This document shows, piece after piece, positions 1 to 11,233 of a stretch of DNA of 64,000 nucleotides. Within the stretch, counting starts at the first letter, position 1. Each line of letters begins with the position of its first letter. Under the pieces are notes generated by a model. That model was not told the DNA's origin, did no database searches, and worked only from the letters and a program-made list of their open reading frames with translations. Position numbers and translations under genes: made by a program. The stretch lies in the NCBI GenBank assembly GCA_020310875.1, contig CM035417.1, positions 90,113,699 to 90,177,698 of the forward strand, in the 5' to 3' direction. The stretch is from Ceratopteris richardii. Lineage: Eukaryota > Streptophyta > Polypodiopsida > Polypodiales > Pteridaceae.

Positions 1-561
1 ATCAACCTTCTTTGTCATTTTCTCTAGCAAATTTTGAGCAAGCCTTGCTTTGTGGGATTCGGAGGGTCCATGGGTGCTAGACTCTTTCACTTGTACAATT
101 GTTATTTTAAATAATTAAAGTTTGGGAGAGTAGGCTCGTCATGAGGCTGAATTGGTCCTAAAAAATTTATATTCACACTCCCAGTCGTAAACTCTTCTTC
201 CTCTTCATAATCACTCTCACTTAATGTTACATAATCATTCATAGCTAGAGTTTCTTTCGCCACATCTTGCATATCTTTGTCATGTGGCAATGGAAAACGT
301 CTCCTTCTAATTAGTCGAATAAAACTATCCTTGAACTCAAGTTTTGCTATTGAAAACATTTGTTCAAGAGACATTGTTACCTGAATTTTTAGAAGTATAT
401 CATTCAAGATTTCCCTTGCATCGTTTTTCTTCTCGAGCTTTGAAATCATTATTGCACGTGGAGATCTTCTTCCCTTCTTTTTTCCTTTCTCTTCACTTTG
501 ATTTTGTTCATCTTTTTATTTGTTTTTAGTATTTTCATTTTTAGATTTCTTATGTTCATCT
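1..561 (-). pseudogene. Element V, gag-pol linker fragment (gypsy-like)
   Basis: An open stretch on the minus strand (449 down to 102, about 115 codons) encodes a Lys/Glu-rich segment that starts near MISKLEKK, contains SLEQMFSIAKLEFKD, and ends in an acidic run (SDYEEEEEF). Coding-like sequence continues past the stop to base 1. The composition is typical of the region between gag and protease in plant gypsy elements. It is in the same orientation as the gag and zinc-knuckle segments at 5825-8347, so it is probably the downstream part of the same element, separated by the Copia-1 insertion. Element V runs off the left edge, so its protease and RT are not visible. The assignment to a gag-pol linker is inference; no catalytic motif is present here. 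Confidence 0.5.
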
Positions 562-854
562 TGTTACACTTATGTGTTCCTCGAGTAGCTTTGATGTGAA
601 CCTTTTCCCTATACATGGGCACTTTTTACTCTAGTGCTGGCTAGAGGTTTTTTCCCCATGTTACCACATACTTGATACTCTCATATGTGGTGGTACTTTG
701 TACTTAGGGATATTACTCAGCTCTTACTTCAGTTCAGTTTATCTATCAATAGAGAGAGCTATTCCAGCCATCGTCTTCTCCATGTGTCTTGCTGCGTTTG
801 TGCTCCTTGTGTGTGCTTCTTGTGTGTCTCTCGCACTTCTATACACACCCAACA
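562..854 (+). repeat. Copia-1 5' LTR
   Basis: This 293-bp LTR begins TG and ends CA, and matches 5532-5824 with only a handful of substitutions by eye. It should contain the element's promoter and polyadenylation signals, although I do not see a convincing TATA box to single out. Confidence 0.93.
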
Positions 855-855
855 G

Positions 856-867
856 TGGTATCAGAGC
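856..867 (+). other. Copia-1 primer binding site (tRNA-iMet type)
   Basis: TGGTATCAGAGC lies one base after the 5' LTR end. It is complementary to the 3' end of plant initiator tRNA-Met, the usual primer for plant copia reverse transcription. Confidence 0.92.
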
Positions 868-1132
868 AGGTTCAGCTTCTTCTCAAGTTTCGATTTTTCG
901 CGTCATGGCGCGCGTGCACTTTAACAGTGCAAATCGACTTCGGAGCATAGAACTGTGAATTTCAGTAGCCCGAAAACATTTCCAGCAGGTGTGCTGGAGT
1001 TTTACCCCCATTTCGAAGCCATTCGTGCACTCAGAATCGCTATCAGAGTGACGGTTTGTGAGCTGAAATTTCAGCACTCATTTTAGTTTTCGTCGAAGTG
1101 AAGATTTTGTCACATTCTTGTTCCTTAGTGAA

Positions 1133-2655
1133 ATGGCGGGCAGCAATGACTTGTTTGGCATGCTTCAAGCTGAAGATAAGCTTGATGGGACCAACTATCC
1201 GATGTGGTCTTACATGATGAAGCATGTTCTTGTTGCAAAACAACTTTGGAACATAGTAGCAGATGTAGATCGAAGACCGGTAGGTGCTTCTACTTCACAG
1301 TCTACTGTCACAGATGGAGCTTCTTCTTCGAGTACAGTGGTTTCTCCTTTTCCACCTACACAGGAGCAGTTTAGATGGGATGGAAAAGATGCTCAAGCTC
1401 ATGCTTTGATTGCGCTTTCAGTGAAGCGTCATATAGTTCCACACATTCGGTCATGTTCTACATCGAGACGGGCATGGGACACTCTTGCTTCTTTGTATGC
1501 CGTGCGTAATGAAGCACGTGTTGCATACTTGAGGAAGCAACTTGAAGATGTATGTATGGCTGAAAATGAGTCAGTGGATGTGTATGTGACACACATCAAG
1601 GACTTGAAATAACAATTGGCAAACATAGATGAGATCATTCCAGATGCATCACTCATTTCTACATTGTTGAAAGGATTACCGGAATCTTTTCAAAGCTTTG
1701 CTACTACACTTCGCTTGGTTGCAAAAGGAAATCCCAATATGTATGCATTTGATGAGGTTGTGTCTCTTCTTTTGCAAGAAGAGCAATCTAGAGTGAATAG
1801 AAGTGGTTTGATTGAGGAAACGCAAGCACTTGCTATCTCACAAAAGGGGAAAAGCAAGTATGGTTCAGCTTTGGGTTCATCAAAACCAAAGCCTCAAGCT
1901 TCCTCTTCCACTCATTCCTCTAATGATGGTGATTTGCAAAAGAAGAAGAGATGCAAATATTGCCGGAAGGCTGGTCATACTATTGATGAGTGTAGAAAGC
2001 TTGCTAAACGAAATGAAAAGAAGAAGGAATCCAGCATGTCTATTGCTGAAAATTCAGCAAATGCAAAGAATGATGAAGCTAACATGGCTCAAGATTTTTG
2101 GGCATGTGTAGTTACATGTCATTATGATTCTTCTTTACATTCTAAATGTATGGTTGTGAGTGAGGCTGATTCCGATTGGTTCTTTAATAGTGGTGATTCA
2201 AAGCACATAACATCATGCAAAAGATTTTTTGCCTCTTTGAAAGATGCACCTAAAGGAGGATATGTGGTATGTGCAAACAATGCCTCTTATCCTATCATTG
2301 GAGTAGGAGAAATTGAGCTTACGGCTGCAAATGGAGGTGTGATTCTCTTGAAAAATGCATTGTATGTGTCCGGTATCAAGAAGAACTTAATTTCAGTTCC
2401 GTTGATTGCCAAAGCTGGACTTCATGTACACTTTGTTTATGATAAGTGTATGGTTCATGATTTCAGCAATGGCGATGTTATTGTGATGTCCAGTACATTA
2501 TGTAATGGTTTGTATCGCATGGATACATACAAGAGGGCTGCCTCGAATGCCTTAGTTGCACATACTTCTTCCATGGCTGAAATGGAGCTTTGGCATGCTC
2601 GTTTTGGTCACTTGAACTTCAATAGTTTGCTTTACTTGCAAAAGCAGGACATGGT
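1133..2655 (+). pseudogene. Copia-1 gag and protease
   Basis: The start is ATG at 1133 (MAGSNDLFGML), the first good ATG after the primer site. The N-terminal half is a copia gag domain (LDGTNYPMWSYMMK, then HIRSCSTSRRAWDTLASLY). An in-frame TAA at 1610-1612 splits it, and the same frame continues at once (QLANIDEIIPDASLISTL). A CCHC zinc knuckle, CKYCRKAGHTIDEC, lies near 1950-1993. The protease region follows, but its active-site triad reads N-S-G (codon 2186-2188) where copia elements have D-S-G, so it should be catalytically dead. The reading frame is lost near 2655, apparently through loss of one base just before the integrase zinc-binding region. In a working element gag packages RNA and the protease cuts the polyprotein. 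Confidence 0.88.
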
Positions 2656-3580
2656 TATGGTTTGCCTACACTTGAGTCCATTGAAAAGCATGCATGTGAA
2701 GGTTGCATTCTTGGAAAAATGCATCATGCTTCTTTTCCAAAAGATAGTCACACACACACTACAAGAAAATTGCAACTTGTTCATAGTGATGTATGTGGTC
2801 CAGTCAAGACTCCATGTTTTGGAAAGCATGTATATTTTGTTATCTTCATTGATGATGCTACTCGCCATACATGGTTGTATCCTATGAAAGCAAAGAATGA
2901 GGTATTTTCTTGCTTCAAAGAATTTTTAGCTATGGCTGAAAATTTTTCTTCACAAAAGCTTTTGACTCTACGCACGGATCGGGGTGGTGAGTACATGTCA
3001 CATGAGTTTAATTCTTTTCTTCGTGAAAGAGGTATTTCACACCAATGTACGGTGCCATATACACCTCAACAAAATGGTGTTGCCGAGCGTAAAAATAGAA
3101 CTTTACTTGAAATGGCACGATGTATGGTTAAAGGAAAGCATCTTCCTCATAAGTTTTGGATGGAAGCGGTCATGTGTGCAAACTATGTGTTGAATCGCTG
3201 CCCTACAAAAGCATTGAGAGTCATCACTCCTTATGAGGCTTGGAATGGTCATAAGCCTATCGTTAGTCATATGCGTGTGTTTGGTTGTTTGGCATATGCT
3301 CTTGTGCCATCACAACAATGTCACAAACTTGATGACAAGGCAAAGAAATGTATATTTGTTGGTTATAGTGCTGAAAGTAAGGGATATCGGTTGTAGCATC
3401 CATTGACGAACACAATTATTGTGAGTCGAGATGTGGTATCTGCTGAAAATTCAGTTTTCCCTCTACTTGAATGCAAAAAACTACCAACAGTTAGCTCACA
3501 AGATGTGTTCGATACACTCATGCCTTTGTTCCAAAATGGTGCGCTTGACTATGGCCATGTAGACCAGCCAACTGAGGTTT
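2656..3580 (+). pseudogene. Copia-1 integrase
   Basis: The frame differs by one from gag. The end of the H2C2 zinc-binding domain (HACEGCILGKMHH) is followed by the catalytic core: LVHSDVCGP carries the first Asp, TDRGGEYMSHEF the second, and YTPQQNGVAERKNRT the Glu. Downstream are the usual copia landmarks PYEAWNGHKP and VFGCLAYALVPSQ. A TAG at 3394-3396 interrupts the C-terminal part in GYRL, after which the same frame continues (HPLTNTIIVSRDVV) to a TAA near 3580. Integrase would insert the cDNA into the genome. The core motifs are intact, but the frameshift upstream and the stop make this copy defective. Confidence 0.88.
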
Positions 3581-3585
3581 AAACG

Positions 3586-3760
3586 GCTGAAAAATTCCAG
3601 CCAAATAGGGCTGAAAATGCAGAGAATTTCCAGCTAAACATGGCTGAAAAAATTCAGCCAAAAATTATCAAAACTGTTGGAAATTTCCAGCCACATATGG
3701 CTGAACATTTTCGTCAAAAATATGGCTGAAACTGAGCATGAAATTCAGCCCACGCATGAT
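3586..3760 (+). repeat. Copia-1 integrase-RT spacer built of GGCTGAA...TTCAGCC repeats
   Basis: About 170 bp contain several head-to-tail short units in which GGCTGAA is followed within 10-25 bases by TTCCAGCC or TTCAGCC, so each unit is a potential small hairpin. In translation they read as a repeated Met/Arg-Ala-Glu...Phe-Gln-Pro pattern. The related palindrome GCTGAAATTTCAGC occurs in the leader near 1061, and GCTGAAAATTCAGC in gag near 2046. Confidence 0.7.
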
Positions 3761-5485
3761 GTACATATTGAAGATGTATTACATAATGAACGCATGTCTA
3801 TCAAGAGTGCACAATCTATGCCAAAGTGGCTGAAACAAACTTTGCAGGACAGCAAATTGAGTGCACCTTTACTTGGTAGAACAAGATCAAGCTCTCACCA
3901 TGCATCAAGTAATTTTGTGGATTATTCTCTTATTGCTACAGCATGTAATGAAGAGCCACTTTCTTTTGAAGATGCATGTGACGATCCACAATGGATGAGT
4001 GCTATGCAATCAGAAATGGATTCCATACATAGGAATGGTACTTGGGAGTTATGTGAATTGCCAAAAGGAAAGAATTCCATTGGTACAAAGTGGGTTTACA
4101 AGATTAAGAGAAAATATGATGGTAGCATTGATCACTATAAAGCTAGATTGGTTGCCAAAGGATATGCACAACAATATGGCATTGACTATGAGGAAATTTT
4201 TGCACCTACTTCACGCATGACTACCATTCGTATCGTGGTTGCATTGGCTGCCCATCGAGGTTGGAAAGTGCATCAGGAGGACATAAAAACAACCTTCTTG
4301 AATGGAGATTTGCAAGAAGAGGTTTATGTGAAGCAACCTCCTGGATTTGCTATGAAAGGGAAAGAGCATATGGTTTATCGCCTGCATAAAGCCTTGTATG
4401 GTCTCAAGCAAGCTCCACGTGCATGGTATGACAAAATACATAAGCACTTGATTGCTCTTGGCTTCACATGTAGTCCGATTGAAAGCACACTCTATGTACG
4501 CAAAAATGGGGTTGATCTTATAGTGCTTGTTCTTTATGTCGATGACATACTCTTGACTGGGTCAAGTGATGCAAAACTTGACATTCTTATGGCTAATTTG
4601 CAGCATACTTTTGATGTCACTTATCTTGGTCTTTTGAGCTACTATCTTGGCATCCAATTTGTATCCGTTGAGGGGGGAATTGTTATGCATCAAGCAAAGT
4701 ATGTTGAAAAACTACTTCAACGTTTTGATTTTGAGGATTGTAAGCCAGTTTCCACACCAGTTGAGAAAGGATTCAAGTTCTCAGTTGAGGATTCCAGTGA
4801 TGCATTTGATACTTCTCTTTATCAGCAAGTTGTGGGATGTCTTATATATGCATGCAACACAAGGCCAGATATACAGTATGCAATTTCCTAGTTGAGTCGA
4901 TTCATGCATAGCCCTGGCACTAAGCATGGGCAAGCGATGAAACGTGTGTTTAGATATCTTCGAGGCACTTTGAGCTTAGGTCTCTTTTATGGTAGAGATG
5001 TTCAACCATGCTTGCATGCTTTTACAGATAGTGATTGAGCTGGTTGTTATGATACTCGTGTGTCCACTAGTGGTAATTGCTTTTTCCTTGGAGACTCATG
5101 CATATCTTGGTTGAGTAAGAAGCAACCTACAGTGGCGACATCGAGTTGTGAAGCTGAGTATAGGGCATTTTTCACTACGACAGTGGAGTGTATATGGCTG
5201 AGACGCCTATTGATGGATCTTTGCATGGAGATTGATGCTGCTATGCATATTCTCACAGATAGTCAGAGTGCTTTGGCTGTTGCACGAAACCCAGTGTTTC
5301 ATGCACGGACCAAACATATTGAGGTGCATTATCACTATATGAGAGAGCACCTTCATGCAGGAGATATTGATTTGGTATATGTGCCTACACAAGATAATGT
5401 GGCAGACATATTCACCAAAGCTCTTCCATGGGAAAAATTTGAAGCTTTTCGCAAAGCTTTAGGCTTATTACCTTGTGGGGGCTGA
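3677..5485 (+). pseudogene. Copia-1 reverse transcriptase and RNase H
   Basis: The RT domain is well preserved: [46 protein letters not shown] and the catalytic box [10 protein letters not shown] near 4540. The RNase H part follows (FTDSD, STSGNCFFLGDSCISWLSKKQ, SCEAEYRA), ending with the conserved TKHIEVHYHYMRE and ADIFTKALPWEKF at the C terminus. Two in-frame stops break it: TAG 4889-4891 in the RT connection, and TGA 5036-5038 right after the RNase H Asp motif, where copia elements normally have Trp. The frame is otherwise continuous to TGA at 5485. In the living element these domains copy the RNA into DNA and degrade the RNA template. Confidence 0.9.
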
Positions 5486-5520
5486 TCTGTCACTTCCTGT
5501 ATGTGTTCACATCATTCGCT

Positions 5521-5531
5521 CCAGGGGGGTT
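5521..5531 (+). other. Copia-1 polypurine tract
   Basis: A G-rich run (CCAGGGGGGTT) abuts the 3' LTR and is the likely primer for plus-strand DNA synthesis. Confidence 0.75.
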
Positions 5532-5824
5532 TGTTACACTTATGTGTTCCTCGAATAGCTTTGATGTGAACCTTTTCCCTATACATGGGCACTTTTTACT
5601 CTAGTGCTGGCTAGAGGTTTTTTCCCCATGTTACCACATACTTGATACTCTCATATGTGGTGGTACTTTGTACTTAGGGATATTATTCAGCTCTTACTTC
5701 AGTTCAGTTTATCTATCAATAGAGAGAGCTATTCCAGCCATCGTCTTCTCCGTGTGTCTTGCTGTGTTTGTGCTCCTTGTGTGTGCTTCTTGTGTGTCTC
5801 TCGCACTTCTACACACACCCAACA
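5532..5824 (+). repeat. Copia-1 3' LTR
   Basis: This is 293 bp, TG...CA, and the partner of 562-854. Confidence 0.93.
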
Positions 5825-7033
5825 GTATGTTTATCCTTGCTTGGAGTATTCTGATTTTCTGTGATTGAATATTTTCCTCGGTTGGCTTCTTCCCTTCTTT
5901 AATTATCTTTCTTTTCTCTTCTTGAGTTGAGTTTGTATCTTCAAATTGCACCTTTTTGTCATTTTTCTTTTCATTCTCTCTCGTCTGTCTCATGTTCATC
6001 CTTCTATCTCCCTCGTCTATATCATCCTGCATATCATCTCATCTCCATTTCTCCCCAACATTGGAAATGTGAGAATAAATAGACGCTTGATCAACAGGAG
6101 GCATCCATGCTGTTTTACACATTATTTCATCTCTAGCCTTTACTAGCACCTCAATAGAATAAGGATTTTGTCTTGGCGTAGAAAGAGGCCTATCATCGGC
6201 TGGCTCTAATCTAGCAACTGAGGTACTGGTAGTTGCATTAGAGATCGTTAAATTTTCATACAACTTTTTCATACCTCCTTTGCCCCAATTGACGGCTAAA
6301 GGAAGTCGTGACCTAAAGTCACACAATTTCCTAGCAATCTCTACTACTAATTGATTTTCTTTTGAACTCTTTAAGTCATCACAAACATAAGTTGCATGTT
6401 CTTGGCTATCACACCACACACACCGTTTTTTGCCAGTCCCTTTTCTTTTAGTGTTCCCTTGAAAGGCTTGCTGAGCAGCAAACTGAGTAGGTGGAGCTGG
6501 CTAGAAAACTGGCTGAGGAGGAATATACTATGGCATAACCGGTTGCATAGGTGTTTATTCTACACCACTAGTGCTAGCTCTAGGCTCATTGAAACTCATG
6601 GAATATACTTTATTATTTAAATGGGCAACCTCCTTGGAAAGAGATGCCTGCATATTCATAACATTCTTCATTTGTTTACATAAAATGTCTAGTTGAAATT
6701 CAATTGGAGCTTTAGGGGCAACTGTATTATTAGTCGTAGCAGCAGTTGTTGGCATTGGCATATCAGTTTGCCCTGCAGTAGGTATCTCCGTAGGCTAAGA
6801 AGAACTAGGTTTTGCATACAAAACAGATTGTTGTTGCTTTATTTGGGTGATAATCTCTATTTCTCATTTCACTTTTTCCCAGTCATCAGTAAGACCACAT
6901 CTTTTGCTTGACTCTTCTATTCGTCTCTCTACCTCAGCTCTATCCTTAGGACTCAATATCTTGAGGAAATGAATAATCAGATCCGGATTTAATGCGTTTC
7001 TATCCTCTTCAGGGAGTTGAGAAAATCCTCTCA
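5825..7033 (-). pseudogene. Element V gag C-terminus with zinc knuckle
   Basis: Read on the minus strand this continues the gag domain at 7034-7480. First comes a helical acidic stretch (LPEEDRNALNPDLIIHFLK). A Pro/Thr-rich linker follows, with a short heptad-like segment (IEFQLDILCKQMKNVMNMQ) near 6690. Near 6400 is an intact CCHC knuckle, CVWCDSQEHATYVC. A charged tail then runs to the Copia-1 insertion point (MQDDIDEGDRRMNMRQ and Lys-rich sequence). Several stops interrupt it. Nucleocapsid knuckles bind the element's RNA. The family looks gypsy-like, but I cannot place the lineage. Confidence 0.65.
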
Positions 7034-7480
7034 TTAACTCTCCATGAAGATGAGCTCTTTAAAGAGTTTAACCATCGCAAAAAATCCATCATGGCTATGC
7101 TGGGTAAAGTCCTCAAGATAAAACATCTTGTGTAGTTCTTTCCTAAATTCCTCCCAAGGTTTATTAGCATGAACTTGAATGCTTTCTAGTATGGAACTAG
7201 AAACTACGTGGCCAAAGTACTTCACTAACATGTCATCAGGTAAACCTTGGATTTGCACTTGCTCTTCAAATGCATCTAGGTACTCTGTGATATTTAAAAT
7301 TGTCTGAACAGTGTGTGTTCCTTGTTTCTCTATCATCATGTTCTTAAACATCTCCTCCATCTTGCGTTCTTCATAGTGCTTCGAATGGGGTAGTAAATCT
7401 CTAATAACAGGTTCTACTCTCTCTATAAACTGTCTAAATCTATCCCTAGATGATAAAGCTAGGAATATTGGCTTTACCAA
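7034..7480 (-). pseudogene. Element V gag domain, copy A
   Basis: About 148 codons read from 7480 (MVKPIFLALSSRDRFRQF). The gag-like core includes LNITEYLDAFEEQVQIQGLP, a cysteine-free helical domain, and ends with KPWEEFRKELHKMFYLEDFT. It is nearly the same as 7940-8347 but lacks eight residues (REKGKFTS in the other copy), a clean 24-bp difference. The C-terminal residues after LEDFT (HSHDGFFAMVKLF) come from a frame change. Gag would form the particle shell. The upstream ATG lies directly after an AT-rich stretch shared by both copies. Confidence 0.65.
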
Positions 7481-8705
7481 ATCCTAGGCTTTTACTAATA
7501 ATACTTTCTTTTCTCGAATATGTTTTCAACTTGTTTACTTTATCTTTAGCTTAACCTAATCGTGAACTATCTTTATACTTGAAAGTTTGAATTTATGATT
7601 TGATTTCTTTTTAATTTTAGAGTTTTTAATTCCAAAATTTACTTTTATTTTTCTAACCTTAAGTTTTTTAATCCCAAAGGTTAGTCTAATGAAAATAGAT
7701 GTGTAGATAGTTTTTATAAGTTTTAAATAAGTTTTCTTTATTTGGATGATTTAAATTTAAATGGAGTCAAAAAAGAAAGAAATTCTACTAATTACTTAAA
7801 TAGATTTTCTTTAATTTATTTTTGGATTTTAATAGAGTTAGAGACTCTATTAAATGAGTTAGAGATCTCCATGAAGATGAGTTAGAGACTCATTGCTCTT
7901 TAAAGAGTTTACCCATCGCAAAAATCCATCATGGCTATGCTAGGTAAAGTCCTCAAGATAAAACATCTTGTGTAGTTCTTTCCTAAATTCCTCCCAAGGT
8001 TTATTAGCATGAACTTGAATGCTTTCTAGTATGGAACTAGAAACTATGCGGCCAAAGTACTTCACAAACATGTCAGCAGGTAAACCTTGGATTCGCACTT
8101 GCTCTTCAAATGCATCTAGGTACTCTGTGATATTTAAACTAGTAAATTTACCTTTTTCTCTTAAAATTTCCTGAAGAGTGCATGTTCCTTGTTTCTCGAT
8201 CATTATGTTCTTAAACATCTCCTCCATCTTGCGTTCTTGATAGTGCTTCAAATGGAGTAGTAAATCTCTAATAATAGGTTCTACGCTCTCTCTAAACTGT
8301 CTAAATCTATCCCTAGATGATAAAGCCAGGAATATTGGCTTTACCAAATCCTAGGCTTTTACTTATAATACTTTCTTTTCTCAAATATGTTTTCAACTTG
8401 TTTACTTTATCTTTAGCTTAACCTAAGCTTGAACTATCTTTAGACTCGAAAGTTTGAATTTATGATTTGATTTCTTTTTAATTTTAGAGTTTTTAATTCC
8501 AAAATTTACTTTTAATTTTCTAACCTTAAGCTTTTTAATCCCAAAGGTTAGTCTAATGAAAATAGATGTGTAGATAGTTTTTATAAGTTTTAAATAAGTT
8601 TTCTTAATTTCGATGATTTAAATTTAAATGTAGTAGAAAAAGCAAGAAATTCTACTAATTACTTAAATAGATTTTCTTTAATTTATTTTTGGATTTTAAT
8701 AGAGT
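7040..8705. repeat. Tandem duplication of about 0.83 kb in element V gag
   Basis: Unit A runs about 7040-7840 and unit B about 7867-8705. They match throughout, including the AT-rich upstream flank (a run ending TTTTGGATTTTAATAGAGT in both), apart from scattered substitutions and the 24-bp gag difference. The junction (7841-7866) contains repeated GTTAGAGA motifs that may have seeded the duplication. Confidence 0.85.
7940..8347 (-). pseudogene. Element V gag domain, copy B
   Basis: This is a second copy of the same domain, about 135 codons from 8347 (MVKPIFLALSSRDRFRQF), with the eight residues REKGKFTS that copy A has lost. It ends at LEDFT, after which the frame closes. It is the outer copy, nearest the 5' end of element V, so it was probably the original gag start, with copy A made by the tandem duplication. 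The domain architecture argues for a retrotransposon capsid; I cannot assign a lineage. Confidence 0.65.
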
Positions 8706-9480
8706 AAGAAAGAAATAATATCAACTACTTAAATCAAAGAACCTAATCCTAAAACTCTTTTTGTGCAATAAAATAAAACTCTTTTTGTGCAATAAAATAA
8801 AACTCTTTTTGTGCAATAAAGTAAATGTGAAACAAACAAACAATCTTTCTGTTTAAAATAAAACTTTTCTTTTCGTACAAATAAAAGTAAATCTTTTCAA
8901 GTACTTTTGAAAGCTTTCTTTTGTTTTCAAATGAACAATGCTATGATATAATATTTAATTGCTTACAATGCTAAACAAAACTAATCTTTCCTAATGCAAG
9001 AATGTTTTAATGTTTTGTAAATGCAAGTTTGATGTGCCTAATCTCTAGTGCCTAATTTCCTTCTTTTTCTGTGATGTAATTGTACAAAAATAAAGGAATT
9101 TGAATAAACACCTTAACTAAAGTGGTTTGATGCAGAAGATTCTAATGTGCATTGTGATAATTCTTTACAAATTTTTTGAATAAATCAAACCTAAGTACAA
9201 AGCTAAAAGTGATTATGTATTCTTGGTCGTCTTGTATGTTGATGGTGGAGGAATGAAGTGATGAAGCTCTTCCATCTAGAATAGCCTTCTTCCCGTGGAG
9301 GCGCTCAGTTCCCTAAGGAACAACCCTCAAAAGCCAGGGAAAAGAGGAGGTAGCAGCAGGATCTTCACTTTACTTTGTAGCTTCTTCCTTCACTTTCCTG
9401 CAGACAAGAAAAAAATAAAGGTTAATTATTTTAAATAAAAACTAAAAATACAACCAAAATCATAAGCACACTAGCATCAC
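8706..9480 (-). other. Element V 5' leader, no gene seen
   Basis: AT-rich sequence with no supported ORF. A short direct repeat (AACTCTTTTTGTGCAATAAA, three times between 8750 and 8820) is visible. Position and strand fit the untranslated leader between primer site and gag. Confidence 0.5.
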
Positions 9481-9500
9481 GTTTCATGTCGGGTTCACCA
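9481..9500 (-). other. Possible element V primer binding site
   Basis: On the minus strand the sequence TGGTGAACCCGACATG follows a ..CTCTACAGATT stretch, about 1.1 kb upstream of the outer gag copy. Starting TGG and sitting at the expected place, it could be a primer site for a tRNA ending in GGGTTCACCA, but I did not find the matching LTR pair. Confidence 0.3.
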
Positions 9501-10039
9501 AATCTGTAGAGGGGTGTGAAAGGAGGCAGCCGCTTATCAGAACTGACTCGCGCTAGCCTCTCTAAGTGACTACATGTTGGGTGTTTCTTTGTGTGCTTTT
9601 AGGAACTAGGTTGTGTTTTCAGTGTGTAAATAGTTATTAGCTAAAGTTTAGTGCTTTATTGAAGTTTAGCCTAAGAATCTATGGTCTGTATGGAAGTGCC
9701 AGCTCTATATCTAGAACTAGCGTCTTGATATGCTGTCAAGATTAGTTCTTCCTTAGAAATACGATTAGAAACTTCCTTAGCAATACGATTTTGAATAATG
9801 TCCACATCGTCATTTTCAAATTGAGTATTTCTTCTAGGAGAAGGTGGAAATAGAATTTCTCTTTCCTCAAAATTTGGGAAAGAAATTGAACAGAATGTTA
9901 CAAATCTAAATAATCTATAACCATATGATGAAGAGTATAAGGATTCAACTACAATACGATCTTTAACTATTTCTTAAATTATACTCACTTTCATATGCAT
10001 AGATTAACATAAATTAATATGCAAATGTACATGCAAACA
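9501..10039. other. Non-coding, possibly element V LTR
   Basis: No ORF or motif stands out. By position this may be the 5' LTR of element V (minus strand), but the second LTR is outside the window, so this cannot be tested here. Confidence 0.3.
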
Positions 10040-11080
10040 CATATGTTCATGTTTATTAACACATAGGTGCATTCATGCACTTGCATTCACAATATTATTC
10101 ATACACATATTCATAACTTCCTATATGCATATACATTAACACATGCATTTACATTCTTAATGCATATGCTCATGCATACATTAAAGTACTTATATGCACT
10201 TAAATGCATACATCTATTACATACTTTCATAATTATATTTGCATACCTACTTATATATGTTTGTCAACACTTATTGATAACTCAAAACTTAACATAATTT
10301 AAACCTATACTAATACATGTTAATTAACTCTCTTATGCATATGTAACTACACACTCACATACATTCTCATATACATACATCTATTTCTTATGCTTACACA
10401 CAAACATTAGTTCTAATATGCATACCTATATACTATCATGTACTTCTAATGCAATTATATTCATGTGTATCATGCATTTATGCACAGGTAAACACATGCA
10501 CTCTCACATTCATATGTATGCATACAACTCATGCACACATACACATGCACTCATGCATACATACACATGCACTCATGCACTCATCTATTTATACACATGC
10601 GCTCATGCATTTATACAAATGAACTCATCTATTTATAAATGCACTTATGAATTTATATACATGCACACATGCATACATACACATGCACTCATGCATTTAT
10701 ACACATGCACTCATGCATTTATATACATGCACTCATGCATACATACACATGAACTCATGCATTTATACACATGCACTCTTATATTCATATGTATGCATAC
10801 AACTCATGCACAAATAGAAACATACACATGCATTCATGCATACATGCACATGCATTTCATTCATTATGTTATTCATGCATATACATGTTCACATATGAAT
10901 TATGTGCATAAACATACACCATCACATGCATTTAACATTATGATATACATGCATACATGTTATGCATTCATGCATCTAATGTAAACTCATACGTCACACA
11001 CATATGCTTATCACATCACACATACATACATATTAACTCACATTATTACTTTCATGCATTACTAATTTATTCTTATGCAC
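10040..11080. repeat. CATGCA/ACACATGCACTC minisatellite
   Basis: About 1 kb of degenerate short repeats dominated by CATGCA, ATACACATGC and ACTCATGCATTTAT. The best-ordered part is about 10500-10800, where ACACATGCACTCATGCAT-like units recur every 20-35 bp. Open frames across it (His/Thr/Met-rich) are products of the repeat, not genes. Confidence 0.85.
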
Positions 11081-11083
11081 ATA

Positions 11084-11233
<150 letters not shown>

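Larger units (their letters stand above)
562..5824 (+). mobile_element. Copia-1, Ty1/copia LTR retrotransposon, full-length but decayed
   Basis: Two 293-bp LTRs (562-854 and 5532-5824) begin TGTTACACTT and end CCCAACA. A TGGTATCAGAGC primer site lies just inside the 5' LTR and a polypurine tract just before the 3' LTR. The interior has the copia order gag, protease, integrase, RT, RNase H. It is inactive: there are in-frame stops in gag (TAA 1610), integrase (TAG 3394), RT (TAG 4889) and RNase H (TGA 5036), a frameshift near 2655, and the protease catalytic Asp is replaced by Asn. The two LTRs are nearly identical, so insertion is fairly recent. No clean 5-bp target duplication is visible (catct on the left, gtatg on the right). 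Confidence 0.93.

Noticed and set aside
685..958. Short Cys/Val-rich open frames, repeated at 5655-5868
   Set aside because: They lie inside the Copia-1 LTRs, which explains their duplication; no protein features.
10418..10984. 188-codon His/Thr/Met-rich open frame
   Set aside because: It follows the CATGCA minisatellite and has no domain; periodicity comes from the DNA repeat.
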